The position numbers were made by a program, and so were the translations under genes. Shown here piece after piece: positions 44,125 to 51,465 of a stretch of DNA of 51,465 bases. The DNA is from Arthrobacter antibioticus. GTDB taxonomy: Bacteria > Actinomycetota > Actinomycetes > Actinomycetales > Micrococcaceae. Where the stretch lies: positions 1-51,465 of the forward strand of contig NZ_JASISQ010000010.1 in NCBI RefSeq assembly GCF_030063205.1, read 5' to 3'. Each line of letters starts with the position of its first letter. Position 1 is the stretch's first letter. The notes beneath the pieces were generated by a model. The model searched no databases, had not been told where the DNA came from, and saw only the letters and a program-made list of their open reading frames with translations.

Positions 44125-45402
44125 TCAGCTGCGGGAGGCACGACGGCGCAGCCTGACTGTGCGGTAAAGAATCCCCACCGCGAACATCACCAGTCCGGCC
44201 AGCACCGCCTCCATCGGCAAGGTGGCCACGAGCAGCACGCACGCCGCCGCACCCAGCAGTTGCAAAACCTTGGGGTAGCGGCGATCTGCACCGCTTTGGG
44301 TGAAGGCAGAAATGTTGGCCACCAGATAATAAACTAGGACGCCAAAGGAAGAGAAGCCAATAGCGCCGCGCAGATCAGCGAACATAATGATCACAATGAT
44401 TGCGGCGCCCAACGCCAACTCGGCCCTGTGAGGCACAGCAAATTTTGGGTGAATAGCCGCAAAATAACGCGGAAAATCTCCTTCTCGCGCCATGGCCAGC
44501 GACGTCCTGCCCAGCCCCGCCACCAGTGCCAGCAGAGCACCCAAGGAAGCCAATGCGGCGCCTACTTTGACCACCGGTCCAGCCCAGCTCCAACCGCCGG
44601 CCGCCGCCGCGGTGGTCAGGGGCGCCGCTGTGGAGGCAACGCCGTCGGGCCCCAATGCCACAAGCAGGCTCACACCCACAACAGCGTAGATGGCGCCCGC
44701 AAGAGCCAGCGCCAACAGGATGGCGCGCGGGATGGTGCGCCGAGGGTTTTTGACTTCCTCACCCAACGTGGCAATCCGGGCATAACCGGCGAAGGCAAAG
44801 AACAAAAGTCCAGCGGACTGCAAAATACCGTACCAACCGTGCGAGAACAGCCCGGAACCCAAAAAGCTACTGTTGCTGCTGCCTCCAGGATGGCCGCCGC
44901 TACCAGCCCATACCGCGGCAATTGCAATGGTCAGTGCGGCAAGAACGGCGCCAACAATGATCCGGGCCAGGGCAGCCGTGCGGCTCACACCTCTGTAGTT
45001 CACCGCCACGAGAAGTGCGACGGCGGCAATCGCCACCGGCCGCTCCCACCCCGCGGGCGCGGCGTAAGCGGCGAACGTCATGGCCATGGCGGCACTGCTG
45101 GCCACTTTGCCCACCACGAATCCCCAGCCTGCCAGGAATCCTGGCCACGGTCCCAGCCGCTCTCGGCCATAGATGTACGTGCCTCCGGAGGTGGGGTATG
45201 CCGCGGCCAGTTGGGCGGATGAGGTGGCGTTGGCGTAGGCAACACAGGCAGCGATCGCCAGTCCTATGAGCAGGCCGGAGCCAGCGGCTTGGGCGGCCGG
45301 GGTGAAGGCTGCGAAAACGCCGGCGCCGATCATGGAACCAAGACCAATGACAACGGCGTCGAACGTGCCTAGTCGCCGGGTCAACGCCGGGGCGATGCTC
45401 AT
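44125..45402 (-). CDS. APC-family amino acid permease
   Basis: An integral membrane transporter with about 12 hydrophobic segments. TM1 shows the APC signature VVIGLGSMIGAGVFAAFTPAAQAAG, TM2-3 shows YPTSGGTYIYGRERLGPWPGFLAGW, and TM6 shows LLFFAFAGYARIATLGEEVKNPRRTIPRA. The substrate is probably an amino acid or cationic amino acid; it cannot be fixed. The ATG at 45402 is preferred over a TTG two codons upstream. Length is about 425 residues. Dispersed repeats lie about 100 bp upstream. Confidence 0.9.
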   Translation of the reverse strand: MSIAPALTRRLGTFDAVVIGLGSMIGAGVFAAFTPAAQAAGSGLLIGLAIAACVAYANATSSAQLAAAYPTSGGTYIYGRERLGPWPGFLAGWGFVVGKVASSAAMAMTFAAYAAPAGWERPVAIAAVALLVAVNYRGVSRTAALARIIVGAVLAALTIAIAAVWAGSGGHPGGSSNSSFLGSGLFSHGWYGILQSAGLLFFAFAGYARIATLGEEVKNPRRTIPRAILLALALAGAIYAVVGVSLLVALGPDGVASTAAPLTTAAAAGGWSWAGPVVKVGAALASLGALLALVAGLGRTSLAMAREGDFPRYFAAIHPKFAVPHRAELALGAAIIVIIMFADLRGAIGFSSFGVLVYYLVANISAFTQSGADRRYPKVLQLLGAAACVLLVATLPMEAVLAGLVMFAVGILYRTVRLRRRASRS

Positions 45403-45499
45403 CTGCAAGCTACCTTTCGTATGGCCGATCTACCCGCCTGAGCGTAGCCGAAGCAAGTGAACTGTGGATGAACAAGGTTGGGTGTGCCCCACTCCGGCC

Positions 45500-45626
45500 A
45501 GACGCTCGCTCACTTAGCGTCGCGTTTTTGGCGACGCTCCTGCAGGTAGTGAGCGAGCGTCTGGGAATGATGGACGCGGAGTGAGCGAGCGTCGGTAAAA
45601 AGCCGACGTTAAGTGAGCGATTGTCG
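45500..45626. repeat. Four copies of the 23-bp dispersed repeat, mixed orientation
   Basis: One copy at 45500-45522 is in the orientation of the ino1 copies. Copies around 45541-45562 (degenerate), 45572-45594 and 45604-45626 are inverted. Facing copies could form stems via GACGCTC/GAGCGTC. The block lies between two minus-strand genes. Confidence 0.8.
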
Positions 45627-45634
45627 GGGTGGGA

Positions 45635-46639
45635 CTAGCGGGAGATCGGCAGAACTAATTCCATGGTGGTGCCGCTGGGACCTGTCTCGGCGACCTGGAT
45701 GCTGCCACCGGCAGCCACGGCAATCTCACGAACCAAGGCAAGGCCCAGGCCGTAGCTGCGTGGTCCGCCTCGCGCGGCAGTGCTGCCATGAGCGAACCGT
45801 TCAAACACTCGAGCGGGGTCAATACCAACAATCCCACCACCGTTGTCACTGACAGTAATAATCGCTTTCCCTCGGGAGTGAGCTGTGCAGATCTCTACGG
45901 TTCCACCTTCTAGGGTGTGGTTGATGCCGTTATCAATCAAACCCAAGACAGCCCGGCGAAAACTGTTGGGCGCAATACGAACATGGGCAACGCCGTCGTG
46001 AGTTGTGAGCAGCCTGATGCCGCGAGATGCGGCCAGATCCACAAGGTTGGCGGTGACCTCATCGATAACAGAAGGGACGTTCAGGAGCTCCGTAGCCGTG
46101 CCGTGTTCACCCGTGGCGGCCAGAAGTAACTCCTGAACGGTTGCGGAGAGGGCTGCAGTATCCTGGCGAATCTGTCCCAATAGTTTGGCGGCATCGGGGT
46201 TGTCATTAACCTTCAATTCGGCCAACTGAACCCGTGCGTCAAGAATTGTCAGGGGAGTTCGGAGTTCGTGGCTGGCGTCTTGCACAAAACGGCGCTGTAA
46301 TTCAAGGGCCCGCCCCAGCGGACGGATGGCACTGCGGGCACTGAGCCACCCAATAGCACCGGCCGCCAGAATCCCGGCGAATCCAGCCAAAAGCATTGCC
46401 TTGAGCATGTCATTTGATTCGATATAAACACGGGTAGAAGTATCGGCGGAAAACAGATCCGGGTGGTGTGAAAGGTACAGCATGTACAGAGCGGCTGTGA
46501 CGATGACTGCCGCCACCATCACCGCGATGGCCACGGCTATGCGCAGGCCCACAGTGATGGCTGCTCGGCGTAACTGTGGCGAATCGGTACTGGAATGCTT
46601 AGCCAGTCCCAACGGGATTTTGTTGAACAAAACCTTCAT
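45635..46639 (-). CDS. Sensor histidine kinase without HAMP
   Basis: A membrane kinase of 334 residues with two hydrophobic segments (about 30-56 and 79-99) and a short extracytoplasmic loop of about 20 residues, so it may sense a signal within the membrane. The H-box is FVQDASHELRTPLTIL with His124, followed by the N-box LIDNGINHT, the G1 box VSDNGGGI and the G2 box SYGLGLALVREIA. A HAMP domain is missing or reduced to a few residues. Its ATG overlaps the stop of the response regulator gene. Confidence 0.93.
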   Translation of the reverse strand: MKVLFNKIPLGLAKHSSTDSPQLRRAAITVGLRIAVAIAVMVAAVIVTAALYMLYLSHHPDLFSADTSTRVYIESNDMLKAMLLAGFAGILAAGAIGWLSARSAIRPLGRALELQRRFVQDASHELRTPLTILDARVQLAELKVNDNPDAAKLLGQIRQDTAALSATVQELLLAATGEHGTATELLNVPSVIDEVTANLVDLAASRGIRLLTTHDGVAHVRIAPNSFRRAVLGLIDNGINHTLEGGTVEICTAHSRGKAIITVSDNGGGIVGIDPARVFERFAHGSTAARGGPRSYGLGLALVREIAVAAGGSIQVAETGPSGTTMELVLPISR

Positions 46640-47307
46640 GCGTCATCGCCCATCTGATAGCCCAAACCATGCACGGTACGGATCACTGTTTTGGACACCT
46701 TTTTGCGCAGATAATGCACATAGGTATCGATGACACTTGGGGAATCACCGGGGTGGAACAGGCTCTGCAGCAACTCATTCCTGGTGAACACGCGGTCAGG
46801 TTCACCAGCGAGAAGTGCCAGTAGATCTCGTTCCTTGGCTGTGAGCTGCACAAGTTCGCCGTAGTTTGAGCGCAGTGAACGGTTGGCCGGATCAAAAAGC
46901 CAATCGCCTATGCTCAGCGTTGTTGGGGAGAGCGCGAAACGGCGGGTCATGGCACGCAGCCGCGCCCGGAGCTCACCGGCATCAAAAGGTTTGGTCATGT
47001 AGTCGTTAGCTCCGGCGTCGAGCCCCTCAATTTTCTCCGGTGTGGTACCCAAAGCCGTGAGAATAATGGCAGGAGTTGTGACGCCTTTGCGGCGCAGTGC
47101 CCGCACCAATGCCAGCCCGTCCATGACCGGGAGGCCGCGGTCAATCACCATGGCGTCCCATTGAGCAGTGAGGCCCAGATGGAGGCCTTTCTGCCCATCT
47201 GAGACCAAATGCACCTCGTATTCGCTGGCCAGAAGCTCTGCAATGAGTGGCCCTAGGACGGGATCATCTTCAACCAGGAGCAGCCGCGAGCGTTCAGGGA
47301 TGTGCAC
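46636..47307 (-). CDS. OmpR-family response regulator
   Basis: Receiver domain with the acidic pair (VEDD), phospho-acceptor Asp56 (MVIDRGLP) and Lys106 (MTKPFDAGELRAR). The C-terminal winged-helix (LTAKERDLLALLAGEPDRVFTRNELLQSLF, DTYVHYLRKKV, IRTVHGLGYQM) is OmpR/PhoB-type. Length is 223 residues. It overlaps dedA by 14 bases and the kinase by 4, so all are one operon. The repeat TTCTTAG-N4-TTCTTAG in front of the operon is a plausible binding site. Confidence 0.93.
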   Translation of the reverse strand: MHIPERSRLLLVEDDPVLGPLIAELLASEYEVHLVSDGQKGLHLGLTAQWDAMVIDRGLPVMDGLALVRALRRKGVTTPAIILTALGTTPEKIEGLDAGANDYMTKPFDAGELRARLRAMTRRFALSPTTLSIGDWLFDPANRSLRSNYGELVQLTAKERDLLALLAGEPDRVFTRNELLQSLFHPGDSPSVIDTYVHYLRKKVSKTVIRTVHGLGYQMGDDA

Positions 47308-48019
47308 GCTCCTTATCCTCCTCCAAAATGCTGGCTTCAGCGGTAGTTTCCGCTTTACCGGACCGCCGTTTACGCAGGATGCTGATCAAGCCCGGCACCA
47401 CCGAGAGAAAGACCAGCACTATTGCGATGATGTCGATGTTGTTGGCAATGATTTCATAGTGCCCCAGCCATGTTCCAAGGAGGGTGATGGAGCCAGCCCA
47501 GCCGACTGCGCCGGCAATGTTCCACAGCGTAAACTTCCTGTAATTGTAGTTGGCGGTGCCCGCCACCAAAGGGGCATAGGTACGCACCACCGGCACAAAA
47601 CGCGCCAAGACAATAGCGGCGCCTCCTCGCTTGGCGAAGAACTCCTCGGTTTCCTTGAGGTACTTGGTTTTCAGGATTCGAGCGTCATCTTTGAACCAGC
47701 GTCGGCCAAACTTGCGACCCAGCATGTACCCAACCTGATCCCCTGCAACGGCAGCCAGCACCACCACGCCGATCAGTACGGGCAGTGAGAGCTGAAGCTG
47801 TTGATGCAGAAGTCCGGCAGTGAATAGGAGCGAGTCACCGGGCAGGAAAGGAAACAGGAGCCCTGACTCAATGAAAACAATCACAGCCACAATGGCAAGA
47901 GCGGCTGGCCCTAGCCCGTTTAAGAGCGCAGCAGGATCGAAAAGTGACGTTATTCCAACGGTCTGGGATCCGCTAGGGAGGAGAAATCCGTGGACTACAG
48001 GAACGATGAGATGCAACAA
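47294..48019 (-). CDS. DedA-family membrane protein
   Basis: DedA proteins are SNARE-associated (VTT) membrane proteins; some recycle undecaprenyl phosphate or other lipids across the membrane. Features are FIESGLLFPFLPGDSLLFTAGLL, GDQVGYMLGRKFGRRWF, FFAKRGGAAIVLARFVPVVRTYAPLVAGTANYNYRKFTLWNIAGAVGWA. Length is about 241 residues. The start is probably TTG at 48019 (or the next TTG codon), 12 nt after the PAP2 stop. No better ATG is near. Confidence 0.88.
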   Translation of the reverse strand: MLHLIVPVVHGFLLPSGSQTVGITSLFDPAALLNGLGPAALAIVAVIVFIESGLLFPFLPGDSLLFTAGLLHQQLQLSLPVLIGVVVLAAVAGDQVGYMLGRKFGRRWFKDDARILKTKYLKETEEFFAKRGGAAIVLARFVPVVRTYAPLVAGTANYNYRKFTLWNIAGAVGWAGSITLLGTWLGHYEIIANNIDIIAIVLVFLSVVPGLISILRKRRSGKAETTAEASILEEDKERAHP

Positions 48020-48031
48020 AACGGGCCTCGA

Positions 48032-48970
48032 TCAGGGGTTCGAAGGGGTGGGGGCAGCAGACGGGCCAGTTTTAAGAGTAGACCCGTCGGCTCTGAGCTG
48101 TCCCGTGAATTGGCTTACCCCAACGGGTGTTGCACTAGTGGGGCCGAAGCGGTCAAGACCTGGAATTCGGGGAATTATATGGCCTTGATAGCGGTTCCAC
48201 ACCCCTGCAAACAAGACCACGGCCGCGCTCGCAGCCAGGAATGACGCGGCAACATCGCTGGGGTAGTGCACACCAATATAGAGTCGGGACCAAGCCACTA
48301 CCAGCGGCACCACAATGGCAAGAAGCGCCGCCAGTTTGGCCCACGTCCCCTTGCGTAACAAGAACCAGAACGCCCACGCGAGCCCAACAGCCAGTGCCAC
48401 GTGGCCGCTGGGAAAGCTGTTCGAACCAGTTTCAGGAGCCAGCGGGTTTAAAAGCAGTGCGGGGTTGGGGCGTTGACGCTCCACCACAAGTTTGAAGAAC
48501 TGGCTTGCAAACCAGCCAGCAATTGTCACACCGCCAAAGGCAACAGCGTTGAGCGGCGATCGGCGAATGATGAGCAGAAAGATGACCATCAAAGCGATCA
48601 TGACGCACCCGCCGATCGGTGAAAATACTTTGTCCAGTGCCAGCGCCACAACAGTCAGTGCACCAACGTGGCTCCTACTCATTTCCTGATCCACGGTGAA
48701 CTCGTTGGCGGTGAAGTCAGGAGTGCCAACCACGAAGAATCCTAGAACCAAAACCATTCCGGACAGGACTATCACCCAGAGGCCCCAGAAAGCGGGCTGG
48801 GGGAGGACAGCTAACCGTGTGCGCCAGAGGTTGCCAGGCCGCGTGAAGAGACGGCGCATCTGCGAAGCGTGTGCGCCGGATTCAGGCGCGGCGTGAGTTT
48901 TCCCTTGTTTGGTCGGTGACGACATTAGCCAACTCTCTGATTCGCTGCGTGCAATAAGACTTTCCTTCAC
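48032..48970 (-). CDS. PAP2-superfamily lipid phosphatase
   Basis: A membrane phosphatase of about 312 residues with six hydrophobic segments. The three PAP2 motifs are KLVVERQRPNP, SFPSGHVAL and SRLYIGVHYPSDV. The likely substrate is undecaprenyl pyrophosphate or phosphatidate. A GTG at 48970 is chosen: a TATCGT box eight bases before it suggests a near-leaderless transcript. An ATG at 48925 is the alternative and would remove 15 residues. First gene of the operon PAP2-DedA-regulator-kinase. Confidence 0.88.
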   Translation of the reverse strand: MKESLIARSESESWLMSSPTKQGKTHAAPESGAHASQMRRLFTRPGNLWRTRLAVLPQPAFWGLWVIVLSGMVLVLGFFVVGTPDFTANEFTVDQEMSRSHVGALTVVALALDKVFSPIGGCVMIALMVIFLLIIRRSPLNAVAFGGVTIAGWFASQFFKLVVERQRPNPALLLNPLAPETGSNSFPSGHVALAVGLAWAFWFLLRKGTWAKLAALLAIVVPLVVAWSRLYIGVHYPSDVAASFLAASAAVVLFAGVWNRYQGHIIPRIPGLDRFGPTSATPVGVSQFTGQLRADGSTLKTGPSAAPTPSNP

Positions 48971-48978
48971 TGTCTCGC

Positions 48979-48984
48979 ACGATA
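48979..48984 (-). promoter_or_regulatory. -10 box of the PAP2-DedA-two-component operon
   Basis: TATCGT on the minus strand lies eight bases before the GTG. The -35 region is occupied by a direct repeat instead of a TTGACA-like box. Confidence 0.5.
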
Positions 48985-48985
48985 G

Positions 48986-49003
48986 CTAAGAATTTTCTAA
49001 GAA
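48986..49003 (-). promoter_or_regulatory. Direct repeat TTCTTAG-N4-TTCTTAG, candidate response-regulator site
   Basis: Two identical 7-mers are spaced 11 bp centre to centre (one helical turn) with AAAA between them, directly upstream of the -10 box. This is the layout of tandem OmpR/PhoP-family sites, and the operon encodes such a regulator. Autoregulation is inferred. Confidence 0.6.
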
Positions 49004-49018
49004 GTGCCCGCCGCTGAG

Positions 49019-50161
49019 CTAGTTGCCGGCCATTTCCTGCACAAGTTCACGCACGACGGCGCGCAGGTCGCCATTGTGGGCGGCAGCAACGCGGCGTTGG
49101 CGCTGGTAACTTGCCCCGCGCGTGATGATTCTCTCCACATTGGATAGCTCATCTGAGCAGCCCAACCTGGCTGCCACGGGTTCAAGTTTGTTCAGCAGCT
49201 CCATTGTGTGCTCCGTGACAAGTTGCTCCTTGCCGGCAGCATCCAAGATGATGATGGCGTCCAAGCCATACCTGGCTGCGCGCCACTTGTTTTCCTGAAT
49301 GTGCCACGGTGGCATCGTGGGGATGGTGCCGCCGTCGTCCAGGGTATTTGAGAAATCCTCAACCAAGCACTGGGTCAGCGCGGCGACAGCGCCAATCTCT
49401 TCCAGCGTGGACATCCCGTCGCAGATACGCATTTCAATAGTGCCAAGATTTGCCACGGGACGAATATCCCAGCGGATTTCATTTGGCGCGTCAATGACCC
49501 CGGTGGTGAACATATCCTGCACGTAGGACTCATACGCGTTCCAGTCGGGAAACTGGAAGGGCAAGCCGGCTGTAGGCAGCTGCTGGAACATCAAAGCCCG
49601 CTGGGACGCGTAGCCGGTGTCCTCGCCATTCCAGTAAGGAGAAGAGGCAGAGAGGGCCTGGAAGTGCGGGAAGTGGTTGACCAGCCCATCAAGCACTGGC
49701 ATGGCCTTTGACACATGGTCAAGGCCTACATGGACATGCACGCCGTAGATGAGCATTTGGCTGCCCCACCACTGAGTCCGATCCACGAGTTTGGAGTAGC
49801 GTTCCTTATCGGTAACGGCCTGCGTGCGCGGGTTGCTGAAAGGGTGCGTGCCGGCGCTGAGGAGATCAAGGCCCAGGGGCTCGGAAGCTTGGCGCAGCAG
49901 GTTTAAGTTGCGACGCAGATCCTCGATACCATCAGAGACGGTTTGAGCAACCCCTGTGACCAACTCCACTGTGTTTTGGAGCATTTCACCCTTAATGTGC
50001 GGGTGCTCCTCGTCCTTTATGACCTCTGGCTGAGCTGCGAAGATATTCTCGAAGACGTCGTCGGCTCGCGCAGCCAATTCTCCGGAATCCTTGTCAACCA
50101 GCGCAATCTCCCACTCCAAACCCAGTGTAGATTGCTTAGATTTCGCGAAATCAATCTTCAC
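49019..50161 (-). CDS. YbdK/GCS2-type carboxylate-amine ligase
   Basis: A member of the glutamate-cysteine ligase family 2. The start is TLGLEWEIALVDKDSGEL, and the family motifs are GEMLQNTVELVTG, YGVHVHVGLDH, LSASSPYWNGEDTGYASQRA and IRPVANLGTIEMRICDGM. Length is 380 residues. It starts with GTG at 50161. Mycothiol-producing actinobacteria normally lack glutathione, so a true gamma-glutamylcysteine role is doubtful; E. coli YbdK has only weak activity. The gene stands alone, diverging from the shikimate dehydrogenase-like gene. Confidence 0.9.
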   Translation of the reverse strand: MKIDFAKSKQSTLGLEWEIALVDKDSGELAARADDVFENIFAAQPEVIKDEEHPHIKGEMLQNTVELVTGVAQTVSDGIEDLRRNLNLLRQASEPLGLDLLSAGTHPFSNPRTQAVTDKERYSKLVDRTQWWGSQMLIYGVHVHVGLDHVSKAMPVLDGLVNHFPHFQALSASSPYWNGEDTGYASQRALMFQQLPTAGLPFQFPDWNAYESYVQDMFTTGVIDAPNEIRWDIRPVANLGTIEMRICDGMSTLEEIGAVAALTQCLVEDFSNTLDDGGTIPTMPPWHIQENKWRAARYGLDAIIILDAAGKEQLVTEHTMELLNKLEPVAARLGCSDELSNVERIITRGASYQRQRRVAAAHNGDLRAVVRELVQEMAGN

Positions 50162-50259
50162 TGCGACGCCCCCTAGGCATGATGGAGTGGTGGGTGCAAT
50201 ACGACAAATGTGCGTTCTGCCTTCTGATTGTAGTTCAGGATCTCAGGCACAATGGAGAG

Positions 50260-51108
50260 GTGCCTATCCTAAACAAAGACATGACATTGTGCATTTCGCT
50301 CGCCGCGAGACCTAGCAACATCGGTACCCGCTTCCATAACTACCTCTATGAGGCCTTGGGCCTGAACTACGTGTACAAGGCGTTTGCGCCACGTGATCTG
50401 GCCCAGGCTGTTGCAGGTATCCGGGGGCTGGGTATTCGCGGCGCCGCAGTCTCGATGCCGTACAAAGAGGATGTCATTGCTCTTGTTGACGCGATGGACG
50501 CCTCCGCCTTGGCCATTGATTCGGTTAACACAATTGTCAATGACTCGGGCGTGCTCACCGCGTACAACACCGATTATCTTGCCATCGCCAGGCTGCTGAC
50601 AGTGAACGCTATTGATCCCGCCATGACGGTTTTTCTGCGTGGTTCCGGCGGCATGGCCAAGGCTGTTGCTGCTGCCTTGCACGACGCCGGATTCATTCAC
50701 GTGAGCATTGTGGCCCGCAACGAAGAACGTGGCCAAGCGCTTGCCGCGCTTTACGATTTTTCCTGGCTTCCGGAGGTGGATGGGGACGCTGGCTGTGCTG
50801 TTGCGGATGCCAATCGTGTTCCTGGAGCAGGCATGCTCATCAACGTGACCCCTTTGGGCATGGCTGGAGGAGAGGAGACGGTCCAGTCGTTCTCCGATGC
50901 ACTGGTGCAGCAGGCGCAGGTGGTGTTCGACGTCGTCGCACTTCCTGCCGAGACCCCGCTAATTGCGGCTGCCCGGGCCGCCGGGAAGCAGGTCATCACG
51001 GGAGCCGAGGTCATTGCTATCCAGGCTGAGGAACAATTTGTGCTGTACACGGGTGTTCGTCCAAGCGCGGAACAGGTTCGAGAAGCCTCCGAGTTCTCCC
51101 GGCAGTAG
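50260..51108 (+). CDS. Shikimate dehydrogenase-like protein, HI0607 type
   Basis: A 282-residue NAD(P)-dependent enzyme of the HI0607 (SdhL) subgroup, distinct from biosynthetic AroE. Matching segments are ILNKDMTLCISLAARPSNIGTRFHNYLYEALGLNYVYKAF, RGAAVSMPYKEDV with the catalytic Lys, SVNTIVND, YNTDYLAI with the catalytic Asp, GSGGMAKAV in the nucleotide-binding fold, and a C-terminal GAEVIAIQAEEQFVLYTGVRPS. The GTG at 50260 keeps the LNKD start seen in HI0607; the ATG at 50281 is the alternative. Activity on shikimate in this subgroup is, as I recall, weak. A 57-bp repeat array starts at its stop. Confidence 0.88.
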   Translation: MPILNKDMTLCISLAARPSNIGTRFHNYLYEALGLNYVYKAFAPRDLAQAVAGIRGLGIRGAAVSMPYKEDVIALVDAMDASALAIDSVNTIVNDSGVLTAYNTDYLAIARLLTVNAIDPAMTVFLRGSGGMAKAVAAALHDAGFIHVSIVARNEERGQALAALYDFSWLPEVDGDAGCAVADANRVPGAGMLINVTPLGMAGGEETVQSFSDALVQQAQVVFDVVALPAETPLIAAARAAGKQVITGAEVIAIQAEEQFVLYTGVRPSAEQVREASEFSRQ

Positions 51109-51110
51109 TC

Positions 51111-51465
51111 CCCAGCCGCTCCCACTACTCGCAAGCTCGCAGCGGGTCCCTCGCGTCTGTGGGCCCACCCAGCCGCTCCCACTACTCGCAAGCTCGCAGC
51201 GGGTCCCTCGCGTCTGTGGGCCCACCCAGCCGCTCCCACTACTCGCAAGCTCGCAGCGGGTCCCTCGCGTCTGTGGGCCCACCCAGCCGCTCCCACTACT
51301 CGCAAGCTCGCAGCGGGTCCCTCGCGTCTGTGGGCCCACCCAGCCGCTCCCACTACTCGCAAGCTCGCAGCGGGTCCCTCGCGTCTGTGGGCCCACCCAG
51401 CCGCTCCCACTACTCGCAAGCTCGCAGCGGGTCCCTCGCGTCTGTGGGCCCACCCAGCCGCTCCC
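51111..51465. repeat. Tandem array of at least six identical 57-bp repeats, cut by the window end
   Basis: Six perfect copies start at 51111, 51168, 51225, 51282, 51339 and 51396, followed by 13 bases of a seventh. The unit carries the 10-bp palindrome GTGGGCCCAC. A 57-bp period equals 19 codons, so all frames stay open and spurious long minus-strand frames arise. The array begins two bases after the TAG stop of the preceding gene and is related to the element after map. Confidence 0.95.

Noticed and set aside
50751-51453. Long minus-strand frames through the 57-bp array (repeated GWVGPQTRGTRCELASSGS-like units)
   Set aside because: The 57-bp period is divisible by three, so any stop-free frame stays open across every copy. 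There is no start context, and one frame runs antisense into the dehydrogenase gene.

Overview
The window is chromosomal DNA from a moderately high-G+C Gram-positive bacterium, most likely a member of the Micrococcaceae (Arthrobacter in the broad sense). Evidence: actinobacterial forms of the ribosomal proteins (long charged tails on S5, L17 and S9), frequent GTG/TTG starts, many apparently leaderless genes, a mycothiol-type pair (ino1 and an MshA-like glycosyltransferase), and a spc operon in which rplE is followed directly by rpsH with no rpsN. That last feature was, as I recall, reported for Micrococcus luteus. No rRNA, tRNA, insertion sequence, phage or CRISPR was seen.

Layout. 1-546 is the leader of the spc operon. 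547-7765 is rplN-rplX-rplE-rpsH-rplF-rplR-rpsE-rpmD-rplO-secY-adk-map. 7766-14700 is an accessory block lying between map and infA: a 57-bp repeat element, a metal-sensor/cation-efflux pair, a glycerophosphodiesterase with an ATPase-less ABC importer, and a DmpA/NylC-type (S58) hydrolase. 14872-20312 resumes the alpha operon and its neighbours: infA-rpmJ-rpsM-rpsK-rpoA-rplQ, then truA and rplM-rpsI. 20465-28397 is mainly cell-envelope precursor and cofactor supply: glmM, mscL, a VanY-like carboxypeptidase, coaA, glmS, acpS and nnrE/nnrD. 28517-39507 holds an aldo-keto reductase, ino1 behind a structured leader, a DUF559 protein, a GH13 alpha-glucosidase, an orphan lipoprotein, a large secreted subtilase and the MshA-like enzyme. 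39814-44107 is alr-tsaE-tsaB-rimI-tsaD (alanine racemase and tRNA t6A synthesis). 44125-51108 holds an APC permease, a four-gene operon (PAP2 phosphatase, DedA, response regulator, histidine kinase), a YbdK-type ligase and an HI0607-type shikimate dehydrogenase-like gene. The window ends inside a tandem array of identical 57-bp repeats.

Noteworthy non-coding structure. There are two related 57-bp repeat loci, both starting at the TAG stop of a plus-strand gene. A family of 23-bp palindrome-ended repeats occurs at three intergenic sites. A 98-bp hairpin element with terminal inverted repeats lies after ino1. A recurring arrangement of a TANNNT box 6-8 nt before an ATG/GTG points to leaderless transcripts for about nine genes. 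A direct repeat TTCTTAG-N4-TTCTTAG sits at the promoter of the PAP2-DedA-two-component operon and looks like the operon's own regulator site. All calls come from reading the sequence by eye; no database or folding program was run.
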